A program made the position numbers and the translations under genes. The notes under the pieces are model-generated. The model saw nothing but the letters and a program-made list of their open reading frames with translations. It was not told the origin of the DNA and searched no databases. From the NCBI GenBank assembly GCA_009760855.2, contig WPIO01000001.1, positions 4,486,001-4,550,000 on the forward strand: 64,000 nucleotides of DNA, written 5' to 3'. This document shows, one piece after another, positions 32,383-44,010 of this stretch. This stretch comes from Cristatella mucedo (taxonomy: Eukaryota > Bryozoa > Phylactolaemata > Cristatellidae). The stretch's first letter is position 1, and each line of letters opens with the position of its first letter.

Positions 32383-32553
32383 GGCTAGCCGCAATGGCGA
32401 ACTAGGTAAGGTGATGCTTTTCATGGCCTTGATCACAAGGTCGTGGGTTCGAATCCTGTGGTGGGTGATTCTGTGTCGCAGCTGCAACCGGTGGTGATAG
32501 CCGTAGAGGCTCTTCTAGCACTATACAAAGGAGGCTGTTTAATCAGTTAGTAT
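32383..32553 (+). mobile_element. tRNA-derived SINE, family A (clearest copy)
   Basis: The B box GGGTTCGAATCCTG is intact. The head GCCGCAATGGCGAACTAGGT and tail AGGCTGTTTAATCAGTTAGT agree with the other copies. Confidence 0.9.
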
Positions 32554-33441
32554 TGTTACATGTTGCATAGTCTCTTATGAGATCATTTATAATCAAGATA
32601 TTAATTCTATAAACACCCTTTTTTCTAGGATGCTAATTGCATATGAGTCTTGGGCTGCATTTCACTGTGCTAACACTGAATATGTTCGTAAGTATATCAG
32701 AGCAATTGCTTATTAGGTAGGTCGCCCATGCTCCTGATATTCTTCGTAAAATTATTAACCAGTTTCCTCCTTAAACAATTTCATATCTCAGCTTTTGAAA
32801 ATCAATTTATAAAATTTATTAAATTTTCTTTTTCCTCGCCATTTCTAAAATGATGTGATTTGATGTGGAAATTAATGTTATGCGAGGCACCCAATATAAT
32901 ATAGAGTCACAGTCCTCTACTCTGGAGCTTTCTTCATGGCTAATTTCAGTGTTGGCAATTTCTCCTGCTGCAATCAAGTAGGATACGCGCATTCAATAAA
33001 GTGGAAAAGTTGTGCAACTTGCAAGTTTATTTTCATTAAACGAAAGGCCGAACGGTCTTCCTAGTTATAGAGAGCATTTATAGCCAATACCTACTTCCTC
33101 TGAAACATATGACCTCGGAAAAACTAAGGTTGTTCCACCGCTACAAAATTTCAAATGATCCCACACAGTCTTAAAAGCAAAATCATATTTGTGATCCCGC
33201 ATGGCGACTCTGAATTTTTCCAGTGGATTCCTTTCTTCTGCTAAGTCTGGAATTACGATACAAATACGTTAAATATGCTATTGTGGGTACCACTTAACAG
33301 ATACAACTGCATTCTTAAATCCTAATTGTTACCACTTATCCGTTCTTCCATTCTTCCACTCGTTTTAGCTAATTTTATAAGACACCCCTTATCCTCGTCT
33401 AGAGACTAGTGGCTCACTGGAAGACGTATGAATACAGCTAA
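32554..33441. other. Unassigned intergenic
   Basis: AT-rich, no recognised feature. Confidence 0.5.
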
Positions 33442-34852
33442 ATAATAATAATAACGCTCTTTATAAAGCACCCTTAGAGAACTTGATTTCTCTCTAGGCG
33501 CATTACATTTGCTGCAAAAGAAACACGATCAAACGGTTAGTAGTCGCATAGTCAGTAAACAGCAAGAATAACATTTATATGGGTGACATTCACAAGGTAA
33601 ACGTGCAATTGTTGTTAATAGCAGCATGTTCAGTCTCAGCACACTTAAGAAACTTCCACAATTCTAACGCAACGACAACTACTCACCTGCTGCCGAATAT
33701 GGCTCATCCTCTATAGTGGTCCTGAGCTGATATTTCAATGTTAGTCACTACCTCAACTGCTCTCCTGACCCTGCTATGCCTTCCACTTTCTCTTTGTTTT
33801 GTGAGATAAAATCGCTTGCCTACCTAATGCGTACCAACAGCCGCTTAGGCTGTGAGTGAGCTATACAAAACTCTCCTGCCTAACAGCCACATAGTTAGTC
33901 TCTATGGCTTTGTGGAGAAACAGGTGGAGACACGTCACACAAGCATATGTAGGACGGATCACAGGGACCTACAAAATTCTCTAGTAAGTAAGTGTTATTA
34001 ATTCCTTTTTAAATGTGGTCAAGTCGGAAAATACTGCTTTGCACGTGAGGAGTACCTTCCGGGCTTTGGGAGTATACGGACTAAAGGCATGGTCTCCAAG
34101 GAATTTGAGGTTTGTACGATGCACAGGTAAACAGTTAGATTCAGAAAAGCGGGTGGTTCGATGCGTAGCCTGGTCAGGGATTATGTCAGATGGGTAGGCT
34201 TAAGTCAATGAATAAAGGAACCTAAAAGTTAGCGACAGAACCTTGAAGTCAATCCGTTGCGTTACTCGTAGCCAGTGCGAAAAGCGGTGCGATGTAGCAA
34301 TTATCACATGCACGACAGACAAGCCTAGCTACAGAGTTTTGCACCAGCTGTAAGCCCATTTTTGCACAGTACACCGGCAAATAGTGAGTTACAGAAGTCA
34401 GGACGGGGGTATCACATATGCATTGACCAACTTAGATGTTGTATCACTTCCTAAACAAGCTCTAATTTTACCAGTGTTATCTAGCTGAAATAGACAGACT
34501 TGATTATGGAGCTGATGTGGTTGTCTAACGATAGGTCACTTTTGAACATGACACGAAGATTTCGTCAGATTCAGCAGATGTGCTGGCAGACCCGATTTTG
34601 AGCATTAATTATTCTAATTCATAAATCACACTTTGGTTTGCCCATAATAGTATGTTGGTTTTATCATCATTCATTCAATTTTAAAAAAGTGCCGCCATCC
34701 TTGCATGAATGTCATCAATGCCTGCCGCAATTTAGTTGAGAGAATTTGACATGCAGGAGGGCTGTGATTGATCAAAGCACAGCTAAAATTGAGTGTCATC
34801 CCCATAGAAGTGAAAGCCGAGATTATGCTTGGCAATCACATCGGCAAGAGGA
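33442..34852 (-). mobile_element. LINE (lineage 1), reverse, split by another LINE
   Basis: The tail and 3'UTR are at 33442-33640. The match resumes near 33930 with the C-terminal coding part (complement of GDRAFSS..., about 34040-34110) and continues into the post-RT and RT regions to about 34850. The middle, 33645-33925, is a lineage-2 3' end in the opposite orientation. Confidence 0.82.
33645..33925 (+). mobile_element. LINE 3' end (lineage 2), nested
   Basis: CACAATTCTAACGCAACGAC, CCGCTTAGGCTGTGAGTGAG and TGGAGACACG match the 46.5-46.8 kb copy in order. It interrupts a reverse lineage-1 LINE. Confidence 0.8.
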
Positions 34853-37210
34853 ATGTAATGCAACCCCATCTGTAACTCCACAAAACCACAAACACGATGT
34901 GGGTGCTACGCAGGGGAATTTTGTATAGCTCATTTACAGCCCAAGCAGCTTTCGGTATGCATTCGGTAGCCAACAGACTTCATCTCACACAACAAAGAGG
35001 AAGTAGGAAGTATAGCAGAGTCAGGATAGCAGTTGAGATAGTGATTAGTATGGAAGTATGAGCTTAGGACCGCTGGAAAGGAGGAGCCATAGTCGGGAGC
35101 CGCATAGCAGCTGTCGTTGCTTAACAATCGCAGAAGCAAGTTCCACAGTCTAGGACCTGCAGACCTAAAGCTTCTGTCAATAACGGCCTTTCAGCGGAGG
35201 AATAAAACAGCTAATTTATCGTCCATACAGGACCTGAAGGTACAAGGAGACTGAAACTGGTGCCGCAATTAAGCTAGGCATGGAGGAGCCACACCGTGGC
35301 GGGCCTTCTGGGACAGCCTAAGAACTTTTCTCTGTATCCGTTGATCAACCGGCAACGATCCTGGCTCTTTTACCAAAGGAGACACGTTATTAAGCCTCTG
35401 GGACTTGCAAACTAGCCTTGCTGCCATATCCGTAGCCATTTGCAGTGGCTTAGTTACTTTTTTGGTAGCCCAGCCAAAAGGGAATTTATAATAATCAAGC
35501 CGAGACGTAACAATGGTACTATTTCATACTTTCCAAGCCACTGTGGAAGACAACTCATAATCTTGGATAGGGATCGGACGTGGTTTCTAGCAGTAGAAGC
35601 AGTCTTCTGAATGAAGCTTTAAAATTTAGGCAGCTGTCGAAAACTACACCTAAAATTCTAGCACATGGTGATGGTCGCACACAATCATCACCTATTAGAA
35701 GAGCCTTCTAATCCAGTCACACGCCTAGGGTGTCATATATACAGCAGTTCTGTTTTGTCGTTATTTGGTTTCGAGAACTTTCCCGACATCCAGAATCTAA
35801 TGTAGGCAAGGCAAGCATTAGGTTTATCAGCTGCTTTAGCAGATTCCAACAGTTTGAATGACAAATACAGTTGAGTCTCGTCAGCATAAAAGTGATATCC
35901 GATCCATGAGCCTTAATAATTTTCCCAGAGGGTAAGTAAGTAAGTATAACTAGAGAATAGCAAGGGACCAAGGACGGAGTCCAGAGGGACTCTACAGTAA
36001 ACAGGACTCGTTGGTTAGACATGACTCCACAAGACACGGATTGAGCACGATCAGACTCTACGATTTAAACCTCACCAGTACCTCGTCTGAAAGATCGATA
36101 GCTGTCTTCAATCGTTCAAGTAAGATATCGTGATGATTGATGTCTAAGACAGCTGATAGATCTAGCAGAGCTAAGGCGGTGACATTCCCGTCATCTTTGC
36201 TGCGTACAATGTCATTTTTAACATTGATGAGAGTAGTTGCAGTGGAGTGCTGCCTCTTGAACACCGATTGAAAAGTTTCTGACTTCTCTTTCTTTTTAAT
36301 ATGTGCTACCAGCTGCTTAGCGACAATGTTTTCAAGAATCTTGGACTAAAAGGAAAACTGTGCGATAGTTTGCAAAGACCACTGTATGTAATCCAGGCTT
36401 ATAAATATCGGTCTAGCGATCGCCTATTTGAAGGATTTACTTACGACCCCTGTTTCCAAAGAAACATTAACAATCTATTCATGTGAGGACTAAGCTGGTC
36501 TACCCGTGAAAACCACAGAGATGATGGTATAGGGTCTTCATGAGACGAGCTATTTTTGCTAGCCCTTATGAAGTGGCCATATTGCACACAGAAACCTCGG
36601 AAAATATTTAGAGGAAGGTCACATGTTACTATTCCACAATTACTTTACTAGGATGGAGGTATATGGAGGCACGAGTGAGCACTTTTTTAGTAAAGAAGGC
36701 TGAAACTTTTCGGCTGAGCTGTTAATATCTTGGGAAAGAGACCTCTCGGCATTTTCTAATAAATTGTCTACTTCTTATAGATGTTTTGTGTCTGACTCCC
36801 AAAACTTTGATTTCCGAGTAAAAAGTAAAGCCCGGGTCTTTTTAAGCTTACGGGTGAAAACTTGAAGTCTTTGAAATTGACTAGATCTGCATCAGACTCC
36901 GACTTCTTAAAACGACTTTCAAGCCTGTGCTTGACACGGCGCATCTTTTGAAGTTTTTTAGTAAATTGAAAGGAATTTCCATGAACCTGTACACGTATAG
37001 AATGAACGAAAGCATGCTTGCCAAAAGCACTTCTAAGTATCACGTCCACTGCATCAGTGAAAATACTGAGGCTGTTGGTTGAGTCTAGGTGCACATTAAG
37101 ACGACCTGTAGAGTTTAAACTGTGCAAATAGCAGGACCTAGCACGGATGTGGAATCGGGCCAGGTGTTCAAAGACCTCTTGACGGGGAGGGGGCAGCGTC
37201 AATAAATTGC
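34853..37210 (-). mobile_element. LINE (lineage 2), reverse, long but decayed
   Basis: The TTACATT tail complement is at about 34853. The minus strand then gives the 3'UTR and C-terminal region, an RT piece with ITFMLTRLNCIC where YADDTQL would be (about 35900), GVMSNQRVLFTV for the GVPQGS box, FKRQHSTATTLINVKNDIV and LALLDLSAVLDINHHDILLE (36264-36130), and a Lys/Arg-rich pre-RT segment (about 36770-37202). Key residues are lost, so this is a pseudogene copy. Confidence 0.85.
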
Positions 37211-37289
37211 ATGTTGTTTGACGTAATACACTGCATTCAGTTACAGCCAGCTATAAGGTGAAACACTGATATAGCAATACTTATCATAA

Positions 37290-37352
37290 TAATGATAACA
37301 CACATATAAATAGCACCATCCGAGAAATAAATCTCTGTATCGGTACTTTCCG
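37290..37352 (-). mobile_element. LINE 3' hairpin remnant, reverse
   Basis: ATAATGATAACACACATATA followed by GCACCATCCGAGAAATAAATCTCTG, the complement of the LINE terminal hairpin. About 60 bp. Confidence 0.5.
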
Positions 37353-37407
37353 GACCATTGCGACTTTCCTGGACTGTATAGTTAGCTATGTCCATGAATA
37401 ATATAGT

Positions 37408-37484
37408 GAGATGAAGAGATAGATTGAGAACGAGAGAGGGAGAGAGAGAGGGAAAGAGAGAAAGAGAGATGGAGAGAGAGAGAA
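37408..37484. repeat. GA-rich microsatellite
   Basis: Imperfect (GA)n with GGGA and GAAA interruptions. Confidence 0.93.
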
Positions 37485-38600
37485 CAAATATTGCTCAATA
37501 CTTGCTGTACGCAATAACGTACGACCGCCCTACGTACTGGGTCATTCTCGGCTAGTTAGTGACTGGTGACAGATACGCCAGCCATGAGTACTTTTTTTTG
37601 CCGTTTGGGCATTTGAGCTCGGGGCTAAGCTTAAGAACCTGACCTTCAGACGCCGGCCATCAAGGTGTACGCGCACTTCCGGTACTAACACCACAGATGC
37701 AAGGTGCTGCCGTAGCCCACACATTGCTGACAGCAGACAAATTAAAGCCCAACTAAAGCAACAGGTAAAGCCAGGATTTTTTCGACACAGTAGCCGCGTA
37801 CCCAAATTTACGCTGAAACAATACCAATGACACCTACTAGGCAGTCAGGTGACGAACGTATGCATGTGTACATGCACCAATACAAGAGAGGCGAAGCCAG
37901 GATTTTCATATAGGGGACACAATGAGCCGGTTCTTCATGCAGAGGGAGCAAGCACTGCCAAACTTTCTTTTGTAGGCAAGACTCGCAAAAATAGAGCATA
38001 CAATCATTGTGCTTTCACGACAAGAACTCGATGGCTGCTCATCGAGCGGAAGGACATAATTTCGTCATTGGTGGCTGGCGAGAGGGATAATAATAAGGGG
38101 CAGCTAAGGTCACTTTACGAGTTGGTAGGGCAAATGCCCGCAATGCTCTCCCCTGGCTCCACCGTTGCATACAATCATACATAATTATAAGTTGGTGTGA
38201 TACCTGCCTATACGAGTTTGTACCAACATGCTTCTTTGGTAATAATGAGATACTATAGGTTGCCACAACAAAAGCTTGAGTAACCAACAAATGTTTGTTA
38301 TCACATCTTGAGCTGAAGAAAATCAGTCCATGAACGCTCGTTTGGGTCTTTAAAAATAACTTGAGGCTTTCTTATAGCGAATTTTGCTGTTCGCTGAAGG
38401 TAGGCCCAGGAAACGCGCTTTTAGATTTTTCTTGAGCCAAAGTGGCAAATTTCAGCCCACAATTATTATGTAAACTTGACACCGTCTTTACACATCGTGC
38501 TGGTGAGCATGAGGCCTATGCATATGTTGTAAGTTGACTACACATTTTAAGAGTCTGAAATTCAACTAAATCTATGGCTTATACTTTAATAATATTAATA
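37485..38600. other. Unassigned intergenic
   Basis: No gene recognised. The phrase AAGCCAGGATTTT occurs twice (about 37770 and 37895), hinting at an old repeat. Confidence 0.45.
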
Positions 38601-38604
38601 GATT

Positions 38605-39343
38605 TGTACCCAGGCTGGGTTCGGTTGGCTGGGACCGGACGGCTATAGTGAGGGTTAGGGTCACCGGCTAGGCCGGGGTCGGACCTACGGCACGGCCGGA
38701 TGTATGCGGTGACGTGAGGTCACCGGGGCTCTTGGGTACAGAAAGTTGGCCAAGTAAGTCGTCGTGTTGGAGGCTCCCGGTCTCGCCGAATTATGCACCT
38801 GGATTCGTGCAGGCGTGCTCCGGCGATGCTGCCACGCACGCAAGGGAACGAGTACCCAAGGCCCGAGCGGAGCTGGATAGCTCGCTCGTTGTTGACTGGT
38901 TTTTATTCCGTTTTCCCCGTGTAGCATGTTCGTGACCCCCCACCGTGTGTTGGCGTCTTTCGGTGGAAGCTTACGACTGTGGTAGTTGTCGACTCGGAGT
39001 AGCCAGCAGTTACTCAGCCAGCCGGGCTTTGGACGGCGTACGCTCATACTGTTGGATTCGGAGTCGGTACAATGACAGGACTGCAGAAGCCGACTGACCC
39101 CAACTAACACGTTTGTTCGCGCTTGCTGCGTCGTCTTGCGCCCCCATAGTGTGCTGTGTATAGGGCCCTCCCAGTAGACTTGTTTAGTTCCCCCTGTTGT
39201 TGTTGGCGCATGCGTTATTATAAAGAGGTCTAACCTGACGGCCGTCGTCTTACCCTAGCTCGGCGGCATGGCGAGCGGCAGCGTGGCCGGAGTATGGCGG
39301 GGTTTGGCTGGAATTAGCCTCTGACCCCTGGAACCCGGTTACA
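38605..39343 (+). mobile_element. Probable solo LTR, 739 bp
   Basis: Much GC-richer than its flanks. It begins TGTACCCAGGCTGGGTTC and ends GAACCCGGTTACA, so it has TG...CA termini with imperfect terminal inverted repeats. GATT occurs immediately before (38601-38604) and after (39344-39347), a 4-bp target duplication. A TATA-like TTATTATAAAGAG lies at about 39217. No internal retroelement coding region adjoins it. Orientation is assigned from the TATA-like site only. Confidence 0.75.
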
Positions 39344-39354
39344 GATTTGCATGG

Positions 39355-39575
39355 CGATCCCGGAGAACTGAATCTCTCTCTTCGCACTTTACAGAAGATG
39401 CATAGAAAAGCATTATCAAATATTTAGTGGTAGCATCCGTAACCTGCAGACATAGTGTAAGCAGGTACATGCACACGAAGGATAAATCCCAAAGACCCAC
39501 CAAGTGCTAAAATAAAAAGGAGCGTTTCTAGCTTCTTTTCAAGTTTCCTCGTTTCAGGGGACGTTTTGAAGTGCG
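39355..39575 (-). mobile_element. LINE 3' end, third variant
   Basis: Aligns in order with 12985-13300 (hairpin, then the ATGCACACGAAGGATAAATC block). Lies directly beside the solo LTR. Confidence 0.65.
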
Positions 39576-39862
39576 TTGGTAATGTAATGTAATGTATCTC
39601 CGTCAGTAACTCCACAAAGTCATAAAGACCATGTGGGTGTTACGCAGGAGAGTTTTGTATAGCGCACTCACAGCCTAAGCGGCTTTCGGTACGCATTCGG
39701 TAGCCAACAGACTTCGTCTCACGCAACAAAGGGAAAGTGGGAAGCATAGCAGAGTCGGGAGAGCAGTTGAGGTAGTGAGTAGCATAGAAGTAGCAGTTCA
39801 GGACCGCTGAAAAAGATGTGCTATAGTCGGCAGTTGGAGAGTAGTTGTCGTTGCGTAGTGAG
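39576..39862 (-). mobile_element. LINE 3' end (lineage 2), reverse
   Basis: The tail complement TGTAATGTAATGTA is followed by the 3'UTR: CCATGTGGGTGTTACGCAGG and GTAGCCAACAGACTTCGTCT. Nearly mirrors the plus copy at 46.5-46.83 kb. Confidence 0.87.
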
Positions 39863-40265
39863 TATCAGGCCTTGGGAGTGTAAAAACTAAAGGCACGGTG
39901 TCCAACGGTTTTGAGGTTCGTAATAGGTATGGCTAAATGATTTGAGTCAGAGCAGCGAGTTATACGATTGCTTGCCTGGTGGGGGAAAACTTCTATAAGG
40001 CTGGCTGGAGAAATAGAATGAAGGGTCCTAAAAGTGAGTAGCAGGGCCTTGAATTCGGTGTGCTGATTGATTGGGGGTCACTGCAGGTCGGCGAGAAGTG
40101 GTGCTATGTGGCAGTCGCGACGCTCACGTCAGATTAGCCTAGCTGCATTGTTTTGCACCAACTCTAAACAATTGATTGCACACTCCAATAGACCAGCAAT
40201 CAGCGAGTTACAGAACTACTTTTGTCATGAAAGTGGGGCAGCTGCCCTTACTAGATCAAATTATT
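39863..40265 (-). mobile_element. LINE fragment (lineage 1), reverse
   Basis: Complement of the C-terminal coding region: CTAAAGGCACGGTGTCCAAC, TGGCAGTCGCGACGCTCACG and TAGCTGCATTGTTTTGCACC. It has no tail of its own. Confidence 0.8.
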
Positions 40266-40300
40266 AGAGATAATTAATGTAGTTAATTACAGTGAATGAA

Positions 40301-40316
40301 CACACACACACACACA
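40301..40316. repeat. (CA)n microsatellite, short
   Basis: Eight CA units. Confidence 0.9.
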
Positions 40317-40589
40317 AGTACATTTATGCACCTAGGCTAAGCGCACAATTGCATTTTCTGGATTTCTTCTTAAACGACGATTTTGTGAACATATATAGCA
40401 TCGTGAAAAAATGCTGAGTGAGTTTGGATATGATAGACTTAAGAGAGAGTATCGGCACAGGAAGGGTCACTGGGTGTGATTTAGATATTCAAGGTTGCAA
40501 TGAAAAAGACTTAATTACTCTAACTCCTATATTTCACTCGTTCCTTTAAAGGCCCATAGCAACCGATTATCTTGGCCTGTGGACTCTTA

Positions 40590-43500
40590 ACTTAACGGAA
40601 ACCAGAGCACTTATCGCTTCGGGCTGCTGGGTCTCCCATCTCGGTGGGTGCCTTAGCTATGCTGGAACCTGCATGTTAGTTAATACCGTCCGCAGCTATC
40701 ATCCCTTCTTCATTGTAAATCCAATGCATTCCTGGATGTTAATGCTATTGTTAAGATTCGTGAACTATGGATTAACAAAATAAAAGCACCCTGGAACCGC
40801 CGCAGTGGCAGCTTGTTTAGCAGGCACCGGAAGCTGAGTACCCGTTCGTTTAGTATTCCAAGCATTGTTCTGAACAACTAAGCATGCTCCCCCACATAAG
40901 TTACTGTGAATCTATCTGACTTAGCGGACCTAGGGCCGGTTATAACTCCGTCGGCCCGACTTGACGCCTGCCTTTGCAGTCCTCACCCAATTTGCAAAAA
41001 ACATTTTGTAGTAAGCGACCTTATTTCTGAAAATGATCTTGACCTGCTTGAGCTAACTGAAACTTGGCGCAAATCGGTACACTGTCCGATGAATAAAGAT
41101 GCAACCCTGACTGGTTTCTCATTCTTTCACACATTTAAATCAATCAAAACTGGAGGCGGATTTGCTGTATTCGCGCGCTTGAAATTCTTCTTCAAGCCTT
41201 TTGCAGAAACCTTGAAGCCGCCTTTTGAATCGACTGTCTTGGTTTCAACCGAAAGCAAGCTACCGATTGTGGTAGTATTCTATTACTCACCATGTACTGA
41301 ATCCTTCTCTATCTCAGATTTCTCCGATCTCACTTAGATTCTGTGTGCAAGAAGTCGATCCTTCCTTGTTATAGGTTATTTCAACATTAACTTTGATAAC
41401 TTATCTGACGCCTTCAGCACTGAATTTCGTGCATGGACTGACTCAGTGTTACTTGTGGCTCACGTGCACGGCCCTACTCACATCAAGGGTTTCATACTCG
41501 ACCACATTTTCTCAAAACTGTACTTTGTCACCACCAATTATTACCAAGTCCTACTACTACATGCAGATCTCATTCAGTCTACAGTTTTTGCTCGCCTCCT
41601 CCTCTAAAATCACCTGTGAATCACGAATCCTCAAGACCCTCGGCATCGATGCTGTCCGTGCGAGAATATCTGCCTTTCCTCTGCTGTTCAGTACCCCTTC
41701 GATCTGCCATCATTGATAGAAAGCTACAACGTCACACTAGCTGACACGCTTGACAAGTTCGTACCACTGAATAAGCTCACTGTGCGCCCTCCCAGAGGGC
41801 CTATGGTTTACCACAGATAATAAACTAGCCAGGTCTACTAAGAGCAAGCTTGAAAAAGCATGCACAAGATCAGGACTGACTGTCCATCGTCAGTTATACG
41901 AGGACTGCTGTAGGTCGTACCAATCGATCATTAGAACGTTCAAGTCTAGCTTCAATAGGAAACATTGTTAAAAAACAGATGGACAATCCAAACATGCTGA
42001 GGTCGATGATCAACCGTCTCCTCAACCACTCTAGATTAGCTCCTTACCTGATGACCCTTGTGTTGATCTAGCTAATCACTTCTTACGATTCTTTGTTCGG
42101 AAGATGGACAAGGTCAGGGAGTCAATCGCTGCGATGGCAGTATCCCGCTAGAATCCGATCTCTTGTGTACTGACTGCACCTCAATGTCTACATTTAAGCA
42201 GGTCAATAGTGATCTCGTCCTGAAGTTCATTTCCCAATCAAAGACGACAACCAGTTCTTTGGACTTTTTATTCCCACTGTCCTGCTCCTAGGTTGCATTG
42301 CTCTGCTGCTGCCGCGCCAAAAACATCAATAACATGTCATTAGCCTCAGGTCATGTCCCACCACTTTTCAAAAAAGCTTTTGTGAGACCACTTCTGTAGA
42401 AAGCGACACTAGACCAAGAGAACTTGAGCAAGTACCTCTCAGTCTCCCCTCTACTATTCTCATTAGATACACTAGAACAAGTCGTGGGAGACCAGCTCAA
42501 ATCATATATTGAAACTTCAAACCTTGCTAGCAAGTCCCAGTCTGGCTTTAGAGCTAATCTCTCCACAGAATCAGCATTTCTTATGGTGTACAACGACCTA
42601 TTTAGAAAAGCGGACATGGGTCGAGTATCTCTACTTGTTTAGGCCGATCTTTCGGCAGCTTTTAATACGATCGATCACCAAGTTCTTCTAGAGTGCTACT
42701 CATCTAGCCTGTGCATCACTGGCACTGCTCTGCAATGGTTCAGGTCCTATCTCAGCTGGAGAATCCATAGTTTTGACATGAATGGACGAAGATCATCCGA
42801 GGTACCTCTGAAATATGGGGTACCTCGGGGCTCCTTGCTAGGTCCGGTTCTTTTCATGGTTTATACTCTCCCTCTTGCTGATGTGGTTGCCAAGCACAAT
42901 CTAGGTTTTCACTTCTATGCGGATGACACTCATGTGTACCTTTGCTTTGATCCCTCCCACCCTTCGAGCACCTCTAATTCTCTCAACTCCCTACTGCACG
43001 TATTGATGACAACGTCACATGAACGGCAGCACATCTTCTTAAATAAAATATTGATAAAACTAGCTTACTAGTTATGGGCAAACCAAGCGTGATTCAGAAA
43101 CAAGAAAGGCTAAGGCTCAAAATCAGCGTTGCCAGCATATCTCCTGTTGAATCTGCCCGAAATATAATTGTCATGTTCCAAAGTGACCTTTCGTTAGACG
43201 ACCACGTCAGCTCAATCTTCAAGTCTATCTACTTTCAGCTACTTAACTTTGCTAAAATTCGGGCTTGTTTAGATGACGATACCACAACTAAGTTGGTCCA
43301 CATATTTGTGACATCCCGTCTTGACTTCTTTAATTCACTGCTCGCTGGCCTACTGGCTTGCGCAATCAGGTGCTTACAGCTAATGCAAAACTCTGCAGCT
43401 ACGTTTGTCTGTCGTATGCGTCACGGTTGCCACATCACACCACTTCTCACCGATCTGCACTGGCTACCAGTCAAGCTACGGATCGACTTCAAGGTTTTGT

Positions 43501-44010
43501 CGCATACTTTTAGGTTCCTTTATTATTCTTCTCCAGCCTGTCTCTCAGATCAGTTCCCACACCAGGCCAAGCTAAATACCGTCCTCTTTTTGGAATTTAA
43601 CAGTTTACCATTACCTCGTACAAACCTCAAATTCTTCGGAGACCGTGCGTTTAGTTCGGATGCTCCAAAAGCATAGAACTCACTCCCGACTTACGTCACA
43701 ACATTCCCTGACTTACCACATTTAAAAAAGAACTTAACAACTTACCTATTTAGGAAGGCATTTAGTACGTCCCTGCTATTCTTCCTTTATGTGCTTATGA
43801 GCGTTTAAACTCTGCATGCTGCTACTAACAACACTTGCATGCTGACCCTGTGCATATCACCCCTAACCATGTTTTTCATGTTGTTTATCAAGCATGATAT
43901 TGCTCAACATTCATTGCATTTTCCTTAACAGCAATTTAAAGTGCTTAGAAAGAGATTGAGTTCTCTAAGGACGCTTTATCACGTGTATTATTATTATTTT
44001 ATTATAACTC
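40590..44010 (+). mobile_element. Longest LINE copy (lineage 1): endonuclease plus RT, inactivated
   Basis: About 3.4 kb. An apurinic-type endonuclease region is visible at 41008-41330 (SDLISENDLDLLELTETWRK, GGGFAVFARL and the VVVFYYSP strand). The pre-RT linker follows, then RT pieces: QSGFRANLSTESAFLMVYND (42540), GVPRGSLLGPVLFMVYTLPL (42830), FHFYADDTHVYLCFDP (42908), the C-terminal domain (43074-43676), and a 3'UTR with hairpin and (ATT)n tail near 43990. Stops and frameshifts (for example after SLLV at 42640 and near 43010) inactivate it. It defines the domain order of the lineage and covers the part missing from the 29-kb copy. Confidence 0.9.

Noticed and set aside
32383-32470. tRNA gene
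   Set aside because: B box is good, but the cloverleaf is not complete and the sequence is the head of a repeated SINE.
36768-37202. 144-codon minus ORF as a host gene
   Set aside because: Basic pre-RT segment of a reverse LINE copy; continuous with RT motifs at lower coordinates.
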